Source: Torymus aiolomorphi
Lineage: Eukaryota; Arthropoda; Insecta; Hymenoptera; Torymidae
Assembly (NCBI GenBank): GCA_036365515.1
Contig: CM070877.1
Location: 72,848,022-72,912,021, forward strand
DNA: 64,000 nucleotides
Reading direction: 5' to 3'
The notes beneath the pieces are model-generated. The model was not told the DNA's origin and ran no database searches. It was given only the letters and a program-made list of their open reading frames with translations. A program made the position numbers and the translations under genes. The stretch's first letter is position 1. Each line of letters begins with the position of its first letter. Shown here one piece after another: positions 23,199-35,322 of this stretch.

Positions 23199-25543
23199 CT
23201 ATCCACACATTAGGCAGACTGCAGCGTTCATACACTCACGTCTCCAATGACCGGCTTGACCGCAACGGAAACATGACTCTCTCATTTTCCTTCGCTGCAT
23301 GTCCTCAAATTTCCCTTTAGGAGGAACAACTTCAATCTTTGGTTGTTCCTCCGTAGACTCTTGCTCCGTTGAGTTAGCTTGAGCATTTTCTCTCTTGTCG
23401 CTGTGGCGACCCCTACTCTTGCTGCGCGGCTCGGGCCTCCGACCTTTCTTCTCCCCTTGCTGTACCTCCGTCGACTTGGATTTCTGTTCCCTCGACGATC
23501 GCTGCTTCTCTCCTCCTTCCGTCTGTGTGGCTGCTACAGGAGCTAGATTGCTTGAGCTGGACAGCTTCAGCTCATTTTCTTCCGGTGTTCTCGGAACCAC
23601 TGAGGCTAATTTCACCTGCCGCGGCTGCTTTGGAGGCGTGTACGCTGAAGAAGGGAAAGCTGAATCCGCAATTGGAGGTGGCGGCTTGTACGCCTTCTCC
23701 TGAGCTCTCCGTAGCTCCTCTCGTTTGCTTAGCTTCTGCAACTCCGGAAAATTCTCAAAATTCTTCTTCTCGATGCGCAACCGATATGAGGGGTGCAGCT
23801 TCTGGTATACTCGATCTAGCTGCTCTCCTAACGTAAGCGGCGGCTTTAGCTGATCCAGTAGGTCTCTCACTTTCAGCAGGTAGGTGGAAATCTCCTCACT
23901 CGGTCCTTGCGATCGCACCTCCAGCTCCTTCCGTAGCCTCTCCTGCACGTCTTCGAAGCTGTACTGCAGGCGAGACGCATCCACAAATTCTTCAAACGTC
24001 CTCCAGAACTGATACTCTCGGCGAAACCATTGCCATGACTCGTCATCGAGAGCTGAGGGCAAGGCTTTCACTATTTCCTCGAGAGTCAGTTTGTAAGTTT
24101 CTTTGCATTTGGTTAAGTCTGCAATGAAACTTTCGGGGTCTCTTTTCCTATCCCTTTTAAACGTAATGTGCCACTTAGAGAGTAACTCCGTCGTACGTTT
24201 CTCTTTATAAAGCGATGAACGGTCGAAAAACGACGCATCTTTACTCACCCCCGGAGCAGAGACATCGAATCTCCCCGGGTGAGACTGGAAGCTAGCAGCA
24301 GGATGCATCGGAGCTGATGAAGATTGTTGAGAATATACATATTATATTGTACAGCGCGCGACACACGTATGTACACATGTGTGTCTCCCCACCCCATAAC
24401 GTGTGAGAGCCGATGGGCGAGCGCGACGCTCCTGCAAACTCGTGCTCCAAATCCGCCGGCTTGTGAAGCTCCAGCTGAAACAAAATTTTGAGCGAGCGAC
24501 GCTGAGGACATGAGAGGCGGCTCATGATAACCTGGTGTTACTCGCTGCATTGGACATTGTGAGTAGACAGCAGACCCTGCTACGCCGTCGAAATTTCCTA
24601 GAGCAACATTAGCTGAAAGCTGAGGAATACTCGCCGAAGGTAGCAAATCAACTCCGGAAACAGCGCGGCTGAACTCTCTTCCCGAATACCTCGTGGACGG
24701 AGCAGCCGGGTATCTCATCTGCTGCGAAGGCAACACTGGAAGCGGCAAAAACGACGTACCATCGAACAATCCGTTCGGCTGCCTCACTGCCCCTCCTTCA
24801 CTCGCAGATACCGGAACCTCGTTCGGCGCACTCACCACACTCTTTAAATCCATACTCGTTTCCTGTAACGTGCTATGCTCGTGAGCACGAAGTGGACCGA
24901 GAGGATAACGTGTGGATTGTGCACGCAGATTAGGAGCTGACTCCCTCGTGTCATGAAACACTTCCGGCGCAGCGATGCTAACACGCCTCTGCGCGTCCGA
25001 ACTCTTTATCGCTGGAGCAACATGGCTGCCAGCCGTAGGCTGCTCGGCCGCACGCCGCGGCTCACTCACTTCGATGTGCAGCCTCGACGTAAAGGTCTGC
25101 GACGGCTCCTCCATCGAAATTGGATCGCGAAATCTATCTATCAATTGGCCTGTGGAGAGCGGCGCTGCTTCTAAATACTCTGGAGCGACCACCGGCTGCA
25201 CTGGAACCCTAGATGGCGAAAAACGGTCAACAGAATGCCTAGTCGACGACGAAGGACTATGCGCAGAAGTGGACTCTTCCGCCGGCTCGTCTCTGGCCGG
25301 GTCCCATAGTGCGGCGTCTGTCCCAAAATGGCGTCGCATCTCGTGCCTCTCCAACCTATTACGAAAAATGATCGCGTCCGAGCGAATATTCAGCCCGAAC
25401 CGCTGAGCAGTCATCGCTACTTCCCCGTCGGTTAATTTATTAATCGATCGCTTCAGCGCTTCTGCTGCAGCTATCGGGTCGACGCACATTAAATCATTCT
25501 CGTCGACACCGAGCGAGGCCCAATTCCCATCAAAATTCTCCAT
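23199..25543 (-). pseudogene. Gypsy gag with CCHC zinc knuckle (two overlapping frames)
   Basis: The first ORF (24245-25543, Met at 25543, 432 codons) is hydrophilic, Ser/Pro-rich and N-terminal. The second (23199-24308) holds the capsid-like region with FKRDRKRDPESFIADLTKC, a helical stretch typical of Gypsy gag, a basic linker, and one zinc knuckle CFRCGQAGHWRREC (C-x2-C-x4-H-x4-C) near its end, followed by CLMCG and a stop. The two overlap by about 60 bases in different frames. The overlap lies next to a low-complexity stretch at 24310-24400, so a frameshift within a single gag is the likeliest explanation; programmed frameshifting is possible but unsupported. Confidence 0.9.
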
Positions 25544-26334
25544 CTTGAATACCTTCTCAGTTAGCCTCGGTCGAATAGCTCCGTTGATTTTCTCTTCAAT
25601 TCTAACTTTACCGATTTAATTTTTACTTTAATGCTAATGAGACCAAAAAACTGTTTTCAAGCAAGCAAAGCAAAATCAAAAAGAAAGAAAAGAAAATCAA
25701 GCCCAGTCAACCGAGTCCACGTGATAAAGTAACCGCGACAATTACGCAGTTATTCCTCGCAATCTTCCCGATTAGATAAAACCGAAAAAATTCCCCTCCT
25801 TCCCCGTTTCTAAAAATCTATTACGGAGGCGTGGGAATTCCAAGGGTTTCGGAAAAGGACGTAACCGAGAAATCTTTCCAAACGGGAACGAAAAATAACC
25901 CCAAAATGACAAAAATGTCAAAACAAAAAAACGTAAAACATGAAAATGATTCTGTTGTGCACGCGTGTTCAGGAAGTTACTCTTAATCTTCACCCTTCCT
26001 GAGAACGTTGCAACAATTCTATGTGCCGCGTGGCTAAAGCTGTAGCAAGAAGTGAATTTGCGAGTACCTCATAACTCGTTCGCAAAAACACACGCAAATT
26101 GCAATAAAATTTCTCAAAAAAAAAATAAATTTTAGTTATTATTCCAACTGCTCAATGATTAAATTGAAACGCCTGGCCAAATTCAAATTAACTACGGCGT
26201 CTATAAACGCTTGCACGCGGTAAGTAATCCGAACGCAAAATGGCTGCCAGAACGCTTCTCCCACGCGGTTTCCCGTCGTGTGTGCGCGCCGCGATGGCGA
26301 AATCACGACGCAGATCCCTTAACTTTGCCACGGC

Positions 26335-26352
26335 CCCACGTTGGCTGCGCCA
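26335..26352 (-). promoter_or_regulatory. Primer binding site candidate
   Basis: Two bases inside the 5' LTR on the minus strand is TGGCGCAGCCAACGTGGG. A TGG start next to the LTR is expected for pairing with a tRNA 3' end. I did not assign the tRNA. Confidence 0.6.
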
Positions 26353-26354
26353 CT

Positions 26355-27289
26355 TGTTACGTTCTGCCTGGGATCAAGGCAGAGGTTCGCGGATAATTAC
26401 ATAAAAATCAGAAACTACACAACCGATTAAAACTCTAAGTACTTTATTCTTACTAACTAGATGTTACTGAATACAATAATATGGGCGCCAGGGGCACGCG
26501 TCACTCGCACCGATCTAAGCCTTCACCGGATAGCTCCGGGGAGCAGAAAACCCTACTCTAAGCTGTAGCTACAGCACGTGCTGTAGCTGGCGCGAATTCG
26601 GAGTCTCGTGGCTCCCGATTTGGACGCGCACACACACGCACTTGGAAACCGGGGACGGGAATATAAAGAGGGCAAACCTTGGTCAGGACGCTGCTGCTGC
26701 TGGCTTCCTCTCGCCATCTCGTTCTCTCTCTCTCTCTCCCTCTCTACGACACTGCCTCTCCGGACGGTGGCGAGGTGTCGGCAGGACGCACAGGCACGCA
26801 CACGATATTCGTCAGCGAGAACAACTATCGCGAGCACACGGCACGGCGGTAGGCGACAGAATGGATGCCGGCTCACGTTGCTTTGCCGCTCCAGTTTGCC
26901 GATCGGCCGTCTTCTTCACCGCGGCGCGAGAGAGCAGTCCACATGACTCCTGCTGCTCGCGCGCGGTGTCTCCCATGGACGGCCGACGGCGCTACGGCAC
27001 AGTGCCTCTCTCTCTCTCTCTCTGCTCCCGCGCGTCGGCTGCTCCTGTCAGCGGCCTGGGAGAGCGAGCTCGCTCATGCTCTAGCTACAGCTTGTCCTCG
27101 CTGTAGCTGCTGCTGCTTCCTCCGTCTCCCGGCCTGCTGGATACGGGAGGGGAGAGACTAGTGCGCAGAGAAGGCAGCGGGGAGGGACGGGCGCGCGCAT
27201 GTGTGTGTTCGTGTGTAGAGGCGTTGCTCGCCGCGGCCGCCGTGCACTTCCTTCGATATCTCCTGTAACGTGCGTTCTGCCGCGTTACA
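26355..27289 (-). repeat. 5' LTR of the Gypsy element
   Basis: Starts (plus strand) TGTTACGTTCTGCC and ends CGCGTTACA. Compared with the 3' LTR it carries about 60 extra bases around 26508-26570 and a shorter CT tract. The divergence indicates that the insertion is not recent. Confidence 0.95.
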
Positions 27290-27293
27290 AATT

Positions 27294-30268
27294 ATAAGGT
27301 TGGAAAATACTTCTTCAGAAAAAGTGTCGTTGCCAGGTAAAAATGAAATTCGTAAAAATAAGGTTCGGAATAGAGTAATAAATAATAGCGACTACATATA
27401 CGAAGATGAACCTGAAAAGATTTTATTGCACAACAAAAATGTTAATTCTGAAAATATGAATGAACAAAAAGAAGATGATAATAATTTAAAAACAAGAAAA
27501 CGGGCATCAGCAAAAATGCAAAACATGGGGAGTGATGAATTTAAACAATTTCATGAAAAAGAAGCATTACGGAAAAAACTAACTTACTGGAAAAATAAAA
27601 AGGAAAAGTCTAATAAATTGGAAGTAATAAAAATAAAAAGAAAAACACGAAAAACAGAACAAATGAAAAATATAAACAGCGATGAATTAAGAAAGGAACG
27701 CGAAAAAGAAGCATTACGTAAAAAAGAAGTATATATCAAAAATAAAAATAGCGATGATAGTAAAATAGTCGGAGAGAAACTAAAACGAAAAATGCAGAAA
27801 TTGCAAAAAAGGCAAAAAATGAATAATGATGAATTAAAAAATGAACACGACAAAGAGGCATTAGGTAAAAAAGAAATTTATTGGAAAGTAAAAAGTGACG
27901 AATGTGGAGCAAAAATAAAAGAATTCCAAAAAAAAAAACGATAAATGATAAGGAAATACGAAATATGAATGAATTAGTTGAAATTCGATCAGAAGACAAT
28001 TTAAAAAAAAGAAAGTATTCTGAAAGTGCAATGACGAAAGAAATAATAACATCAACTAAAAAATTAAAAATTGATAATAAAGAAAGATATTTCAATGAAT
28101 ATGATGATTCAAACGTAATAATAATGGATAGGAAATTAGAAATCATGAAAAAACGTATTCAAAATAGAAATGAAAATAGCTTAATATTAATTAGCAAATC
28201 GAAAATTATGGGTCGAATAGCAAATGTAGAATTTGACGAGACCCTAATTAACGATGGTTATTTCGGTTTTATGTTTGAGATCTGTAAACATTGTAATACT
28301 AAGCATTTTATTTTTGAATATACTCAAGATAAACAATTTAGTAATTATTGTCATAAGGGAAAAGTATCTTTACCAGAAGATCCACCTTATCCATATAAGT
28401 TAGAGAACTTGTCTACAGGATTATCAATGGATAGTATTAACTTCCGAAAAAATATTCGGTCATATAACACTGCTCTTGCTTTTGCAAGTTTTGAGCTAAT
28501 TTTGAAAGTTTGTCTAGTAGTGGACCGCAAGTAATTAGAATTTATGGGCAAATATATCATAATGTTTATGCTTTGCATCCAAATATAGATGAAGCTCGAA
28601 AATATGGACAATTGTACGTTCTTGATAATGAAAAAGCCATAGCTCAACGAAAAAACCATTAAAGTAATTCTGATATAAAAGCAGAATTGCTTAGTGAATT
28701 AGATAGCATATTAAGAAATATTAATCCATATGCTAAAGCCTACAAAATGATGTATGAAGTAGAAAGAAAAGAATTAGAACGGTGTGTAAAAATTGGCAGC
28801 ATGCCAAGAGAAGTTACTATGATTATAAAACGAAATGATAAATTAGATAAAAATAGATATAATGAAGCTTCTTGTAATGAAGTTGCTATGATATTTGTTG
28901 GAAGAGATGCTCAACCTCCTATAGAAAGAGATATTGTTGTATATTCAAAACATGAAAAACCAATGAGTATTCCTCAAATAAGTAAACACATAGATCCCAT
29001 GACATATCCACTCATTTATCCAAATGGAGGTTACGGATGGATGCCTAATATGAAATGTAAAAATGGTAGTAGTAATATATCAAATTTACAATTTTATAAT
29101 TATAGATTGTCTGTAAGGAATGGATTTAATCCCTATCTTAATTTAGGAAAAATATCTCAGCAGTCAATAATTGATGCATTTGTTAAAGTTGAAAGCTCAA
29201 GATTATATTTTATAAGAAAAAATCAAACTATTTTAAGAAGTGATTGTTACAAAGGGGTAATGGATTATTTACATAAAAAAAAGAGTCTGAAAATATGAAA
29301 ATTGGAAAAATGTTAATTTTACCGTCAAATTTTACAGGTAGTCAAAGATTTTTAAAACAAAATTATATGGATTAAATGTCCATTGTAAATCGTTACGGAA
29401 AGCCTGATTTATTTGTAACAATGACTTGTAATCCAAATTGGAAAGAAATAGCAGAAAATTTAGAACATTATGAAACAGCAATCGATCGACCTGATATTGT
29501 TGTCGAAGTATTTCATCAAAAAGTACAAGAATTAAAAAAATTAGTAAATAAACGAGGTGTTTTAGGAAAATGTATTGCTTATACTTACGTAATTGAATTT
29601 CAAAAGCGAGGATTACCTCACATGCATTTGTTATTACTTTTAGATGAAAATGATAAAATTAATACTTCAGAAAAAGTTGATGAACTAATAAGTGCGGAAA
29701 TTCCAAATGAAGACATCTATCCACATTTATATGACGTTGTAAAACAATTTATGATTCATGGACCTTGTGGAGAACAAAATATGGGTTCTCCTTGTATGAA
29801 AAAAAATTAAAAGTCGATGCAATAGTGATCCTTTTAAGAAATTTAAATTTAAATGAAGGTCTTTGTAATGGAGCAAGGTTATCAGTGAAGAAATTGTTGA
29901 AGTATTCAAATGAAGCACAAATTTTAAGCGGCAAAGACATAGGAAAGTTAGTGTTATTTCCAAGAATATGTCTATCACCATCCAAAGAAGAAATTCCATT
30001 TAATATGCGTCGCAAACAATTTCCAATACGATTAGGTTTCGCAATGACAATTAATAAATCACAAGGACAATCATACAATGAAGTCGGTGTCTACCTTCCA
30101 ACACCAGTCTTTAGTCATGGTCAATTATACGTGGCTCTGTCAAGAGTTAAAAGTAGACAAAATTTGAAAGTGCTTTTACTAAACAATGCAGAAATAGAAT
30201 ATTATAATAGAAAACATTATAAGAAAATTTACACTAAAAATATTAAAAAATTAATAGCAACATGTTGA
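27294..30268 (+). pseudogene. Helitron RepHel protein, part 2: N-terminal region, HUH Rep, end of helicase
   Basis: After the Gypsy insertion the frame reads a Lys/Glu-rich region, then shifts near 27925 in an A-run. A zinc-finger-like ICKHCNTKHFIFEY...NYCHKGKV follows, then GQIYHNVYALHP, then after a stop near 28659 DPMTYPLIYPNGGYGWMP. The Rep nuclease segment (29376-29810) has FVTMTCNPNWKEI and EFQKRGLPHMHLLLLL, where H-M-H is the HUH metal site that works with Tyr residues to cut one DNA strand. After SPCMK (29806) the sequence jumps to LKVDAIVILLRN and then GFAMTINKSQGQS and GQLYVALSRVKS, helicase motifs V-VI. The catalytic Tyr region and helicase motifs I-IV are therefore deleted. Non-autonomous at best. 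Confidence 0.95.
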
Positions 30269-31169
30269 TAAAGTCATAATTAAAAAAAATTATAGAACAC
30301 CAACATCATTGTGCTGAATGCTGCGCTGGAAACCGAAAAAAATAATTGAAAATTCGGCTGCAGCATTTGAATGAATACAGGGATTTGTAAAAGAAAATAA
30401 CAAAAAGTATGAAGATTTCAAAAATAATTATTATGAACGGCAGCATCATTTTGAATGTAGCGCTGGAAAAATTGATGAAAAAAAATTATATTATGTTATG
30501 GATTATATCTTATAGGCTAAACAGAAATGAAACGGCTGCAGCATTTTTACAAATGCAGCACTGAATAGTATTATTAATATAAAAAACAATGAGTTACAGT
30601 AATTTTGGAAATATATTTTTGACTGCCAGCCAAAGAAGTCACGTCATCACGCTGGAGGTGCCGAATACAGACACATTACTAACCTGTGGATTTGATGCGA
30701 TAGTTAGGAAGGTAATTATCGATACCTTTGATTTATACTTTTTACTGAGATGTATGCGAAATAATTTTTGATAAATTTTTTCTTTTACAGCTAATACAAA
30801 AGGTCGCATGTTTACTGAAAAAAAGAACGAAGATGAGTTCCTGCGAGTATTACATGAGCCATTATAGTTGCAAGATAACACGATAAAAAAACGATACGAT
30901 GTGAGCTCGAGGTGCCAAACGCAAAAGAAGCAAAATTAATGCAGCATCAGTGTAAAATTAGCAGAGCTTTAAAAATATTTAAAATAAATATTTAAAACGT
31001 GTAAATGTTATTTTTCAAAATCTTTACTTAACCATTTCAGCCAAATATCAATATATTGAACCATATCTTTATAACTTTGATAATCAATTATGTTCTTATT
31101 GCATACACGCTGTCAGAGAGCTTCTATACATATATAGACATGATGTTAACATTTCGATGTTTACATTAA
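30269..31169. other. Helitron 3' flank with GCAGCATTT-type repeats; spacer
   Basis: Four near-repeats of a GGCTGCAGCATTT / GCAGCATCATTNTGAATG motif occur between about 30310 and 30570; GCATTTTTACAAATGC (30541-30556) forms a hairpin. A CTRR terminus typical of Helitrons was not located with confidence. 30570-31169 is AT-rich without coding signal. Confidence 0.45.
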
Positions 31170-31335
31170 TCATAAATGATCCCAAATTTGTCCCGAAATT
31201 TTCACGAAATGATCCCAAAATTGTCCCAAAATTATCCCGAAATTTTCACGAAATGATCTAAAAATCGTCCTCAAATTGTCCCAAAATTTTCGCAAAAATG
31301 TCCCAAAAATGTCCCAAAAATGTCCCAAAATTGTT
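31170..31335. repeat. TGTCCCAAAA minisatellite
   Basis: About 13 imperfect units built on (A)TGTCCCAAAA and TTTTCACGAAATGATCCC. The apparent minus-strand ORF here is a translation of the repeat. Confidence 0.9.
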
Positions 31336-31852
31336 CCATAAAAATGCGTCAATCTTATTAAAGAAATTATGTATTTGGAGACCGGAGATTCTGAGAACCG
31401 GAGAACCGGAGAATCGGAGAAAATAGTGATGTCACTTTAATATAATATATAAGATAAGATTTGCATAATATTATTTAATACTGTATTTGCATGATTTTAT
31501 TTAATATTGATAATTACTTTATCAATTTGCTATCGTAGATTGTTTTCATAATTTTGCATGACATTATTTAATCTGCTGCAATTGATAAATTCTTTACTGA
31601 TCTGCAATACAATATTATTTATGTATTACCTCGCATTATTTATATGAGTATTTTTGTATTTATCGACTTGCAATCAAATGCAATTATTACAATTTTGCAT
31701 GATATTATTTATCACCATAGTAATATGTATTCCTTTATCAATCTGCAATGGAAATAATGTTTTTATGATTTTGCATGTTTTAAAAAGTTGCAGTATATGT
31801 ATACTGCAGCATTACTATCAGTATGTGTATTGCATTACATTATAGAATGTTT
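31336..31852. other. AT-rich spacer with imperfect repeats
   Basis: Contains degenerate repeats of TTTGCATGATTTTATTTAAT also seen at 12110-12170. 31825-31852 is the left half of a target sequence duplicated at about 37770. Confidence 0.5.
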
Positions 31853-32543
31853 TATAACGGAGTTCCAGGATAAAATACGCAGACAATAAGAATATTGGTT
31901 CTCCGTATTCTGTCGAACTCGTTTGACTCTTGTTCCCGCGAATTCGTGCATCTCGACCGTTTGTTGACATCGCTCGAACGATGTATTCGCGAGCTGCGCA
32001 CGGGGACTGCGCGACTTTGGCGGTTGCAAAGTCGCGCTCGATTCATTTTTGAATTAGATTCTCTCGGGCTGTCAAACCGCGCGTACGCGAGTTAATTTGA
32101 TCGTTCGCGAAGAAAACGGTCACCGTGCGATACACCGGTACAGCGGAGCGCCCGACCACGTACCGTCCATGGAGAGCAGCGCACGTGATCAATCCGAGCC
32201 ACTCCTGGGGCCCGAAGCGTCTGTAGGTGAAGGCTGGATGTTAGGACTCGGCCTGAACACTCCGAAGTCGACCGGAGGATAAGGCTTGACGCAGGAGCGG
32301 ATTCGTGAGTGAGCGACGAGGGTAGTGCACTCCTCTCCCGGTAAGTCTCTCTGTACTTCCCGCGCAGCGATCCATTTCTGTATTTTCGGCTCGCAGCGGG
32401 GAGCGGACGGTGGTGCGTTCATCGGCCCAGCGAAAATAAATACATTGATCCGCCCCCGTCGAGCGGCGGATCCCGTCTTCTTGTCGGCGCGCAACGCGAC
32501 GCGTTATTTTTATGTAAAGTATTTTTTCAGTCCGCCCGTTACA
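31853..32543 (+). repeat. 5' LTR of copy A (short form)
   Basis: Starts TATAACGGAGTTCC and ends TTTTTTCAGTCCGCCCGTTACA-type sequence immediately before the primer site. It is collinear with 35323-35995 and then lacks about 325 bases present in the 3' LTR. It contains a CCCGGTAAGT donor-like site at 32337-32346. Confidence 0.9.
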
Positions 32544-32544
32544 A

Positions 32545-32564
32545 TGGCGCCCTAACGTGTTGGG
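32545..32564 (+). promoter_or_regulatory. Primer binding site candidate, copy A
   Basis: TGGCGCCCTAACGTGTTGGG one base after the LTR end. The same sequence is found in copy B on the minus strand at 53517-53535. The tRNA was not assigned. Confidence 0.7.
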
Positions 32565-33313
32565 TTTAAGGAGAAGTTTAGCGGCCGGTACATTTGAGAC
32601 CGGCCTATTTAAATCGCGTTTCGTTCAAATTCGCCCGCGCGCGAATCACTGCACCCGACTATTCAGCTGACGGCCAATGGCCATAAGCCGTTACACCTGA
32701 TAGGCGCAGTGATTTAAACTCGCCAAGTCGAGGTATCGGGCGTAAACAAACAGACAAGAAGAATCGTGGCGCGCATAGAAACATAAACACAAAACAGCAG
32801 ATTGCTTGTTTTTGTAGGTGTTTATGTTTATGCACGGGCAGTATTGTGTATACTCGTTCCGAGCCTTTTAAACTGCTGTAAAGCGAGGGTGAGAGCATTT
32901 AAACGATGATTGTAGTTGTTTTCGTCGTCATATGTGGCGAAATTAAATTCCTTTTTTTTTGAAGCTAGTTTTTAAGCGATTTTCACGCGATTTTTTTTGG
33001 AATAGTGACCGTGCCTGTGCGTGCAGCCGGTCGAAATTGAGAACACTTTCATTCCTTTTTTTTTATTGCGGGATTTAGTCAAATCGATATCTTCGCTAAA
33101 AATTTTTTTTTTGAATTGCCACGCTCTCTCCCTAGCTGGATGCATCGAGTTACGTCGTTCTCGAGCGGCTTGGGACAATTGTGTGTGGTAGTTAGGATTC
33201 TAACATTGTAGTTTGCGTAACAGGCGGCCAATTCGAGAGAGAATCTCAGCAGTTAGTTGCGCACACACACAATTCGTCGCCAGATTTTTGTATAATCGGT
33301 CTAGCTTCAAAAG

Positions 33314-35254
33314 ATGGAATCCTCGACCTCAGAAGAACTAGCCGAATCGATGGAGCAGTGGCGCAAAAATCTAGAGTTGAGCTTCCAAGCTGTAATAGAA
33401 GCAAATACAGCTCTAGATTTAAGTAGCACTGGATGTATCGAGGGGGATTCTAGGCGAATCACTCAATGGCTGATGGGAAATGACAGCCCGGCCCACTTCA
33501 CACAAGAAATAAGTGGAAGTGCAATTGAGCAGTTCACAAGGAGACTCGAATTGAGGAATAAGTACGTCAACGGAACGATACTCAACGCAAGCAGAGCTCC
33601 AGAAGCGAACTACAACGCAGATCCCTCGACGCACAGCCTGTTTCAGCAATTGACGTCGAACAAAGCAGTCGACAACAACTTGCTGAGATCCATGAAGACG
33701 CATGTATTGCAGATCATGGATCAAAGAGCAGGCAGTCCTCCCCACGTAAGAAACGAGGCTCTCACGTCACTAGGGAGCTCTTTAACTCCAGTGGGAGGAC
33801 AGGGTGAGGTCCAGATGCAACTAAAGTGCAGCACAGCCTGGGGGAGGGGAGATTCCCCGATCTCCTCCCAGTCCGAAGAATCCGAGAAAGCGAGTCGCTC
33901 GGGGAATGCAGACCGCACATGGATTTCGGACAGCTGTGCCGCAACTTTACCATCGCCACCAATTTCAGCGTCCATGCACGAAATCGACGTCGGAGTAAGC
34001 ACAGCCTGGGGCAGGGGAGATCCTCCAAGCTTCCCCCTGTTCACGAAGTCTGGTACTCCACGTCGCTTGGCGTATACAGGCTGCCTGAGGGCACCGAACG
34101 GCTGTGCTGAATACTCACAAGCTCACGACGACAGAGCAAATAGCCTGGAGGATGGAAGATCCTCCAAGCTCCCCCCTATCCGGAACGTCCGATATAAGCC
34201 GCTTGGAGAATATATCGGAAGCGGACGGCTGTATTACCGTCTCTCAGACTTCTGAAGACGAAGAACAGCCAAGTCTTCCAAGGAACAGCGAGGGAAGATT
34301 GACAATCTGGTGACGGCACAACTGGTGGGCAGCACGCCGATTATCTCGCAACTCTTTGACGCATCAACGCAAACAGAAATAGAGCGTCGTTGCGAGTGTA
34401 AGTGTAATCGGACGCGCAAATTGGAGGAGGAGAAATTTAGGCGCTTACGCGAAGAAGTAAGACGGCTGCACGACGAGCTGCACCAGCTGCGAGTGCATAT
34501 GTCGTCGCTTCACGATTCAGCTGCGTCTAACAAGATCCGAGTTGCAGGCGCAACCAAGCGCTCTGCCAAGTCGCGACCTCGATCGGGCCAAGGGACTAGA
34601 GACAACCTCAAGTCGTTCCAAAGCCCGCAAAAGTCCAGCTCGACAGAGAAAAAGGAGGCGTATGCATCGTCCACGCAACGACCTCCAAGGTCACCCAAAG
34701 GAGACCAACACAAGAAACCCTCGAGCGGACCTGGTTCGAACCAAGAGGTGGGTTCGAATCCGTGGACGACGGTATTTTCTCGACGCCGCAATCGGCGGTC
34801 AACTAAGCCAAACTTGGCCACTCGAGAATACCGCTCATCAAGGTCGAGGAACACGGTCGGATCATATAACTCCTCACCACCGAGTCCAACCAAAAAATTG
34901 TGTTGGACGTGCCAGTCATCGACGCATCTTCACTGGGCCTGTCTGGAGTGGCAACAGCGCCCGAAGAGGACAAGAAGACGAGACGATCTCCAAAACGCCC
35001 TTCCGAAGAGGTGCAAAGGCGGTCGTCGACCGGAGCCTCAGCGCCACGAGAGGCGACAGCCTCCGGTCCGTCAAGCGTCATATGACAAGTCCCAACCATC
35101 GTTGGAGTTCAGGGGACTCACAGTGAAGAGCGATCCACCGTGCGCATGCGTACGATCCCTCGACGTGGATCAAGTGGTTGCCGCTTTGATGCAAGCGATA
35201 ACCAGCGCGTATCCGGACCTGTCGCTCAGCTCGTCAACGCCGCCGTTGACATAA
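33314..35254 (+). pseudogene. Gag-like protein of copy A (two frameshifts)
   Basis: Starts at ATG 33314. The N-terminal half is acidic and Ser-rich and carries AWGRGD repeats (in CSTAWGRGDSPI and VSTAWGRGDPPSFPL). Between about 34105 and 34300 the homologous frame is frame 3, so two compensating frameshifts exist; the third repeat is damaged there. After 34310 (original frame) comes a coiled coil (RKLEEEKFRRLREEVRRL), a basic linker, and one zinc knuckle CWTCQSSTHLHWAC (C-x2-C-x4-H-x4-C). A conserved DPPCAC tail follows. Zinc knuckle plus coiled coil supports a nucleocapsid/assembly role. Length as one protein is about 645 residues. No classical capsid motif is recognisable by eye. Confidence 0.85.
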
Positions 35255-35322
35255 AGTCATGTTGAACGAGAGCCTCGGTATCGAGTTGCTTCTCTGCCGC
35301 TACGCAACGTCTGGGAGAAGGG

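Larger units (their letters stand above)
18084..27289 (-). mobile_element. Complete Gypsy-type LTR retrotransposon (non-functional pol)
   Basis: 9206 bp with LTRs of 894 bp (3', 18084-18977) and 935 bp (5', 26355-27289), ends TGT(A/T)ACG...CGTTACA, and target duplication AATT at 18080-18083 and 27290-27293. On the minus strand the order is 5' LTR, primer site, gag (23199-25543), protease-RT-RNase H-integrase (about 19830-22936), polypurine tract, 3' LTR, which is the Gypsy domain order. No envelope-like ORF was found. pol has frameshifts and a stop in the RT, so it is inactive. It interrupts the Helitron at 17880-30268. Confidence 0.95.

Noticed and set aside
24245..24308. Programmed gag frameshift site
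   Set aside because: The overlap exists, but no slippery heptamer with a clear structure was seen and pol is broken elsewhere; decay is simpler.
31170..31335. CRISPR-like or coding repeat array
   Set aside because: Units are short, imperfect and without spacers; it is an AT-rich minisatellite in eukaryotic DNA.
33419..34044. Minus-strand ORFs over the gag gene of copy A
   Set aside because: Shadows of the real gag frame; the same antisense frames are not maintained in copy B as a unit.
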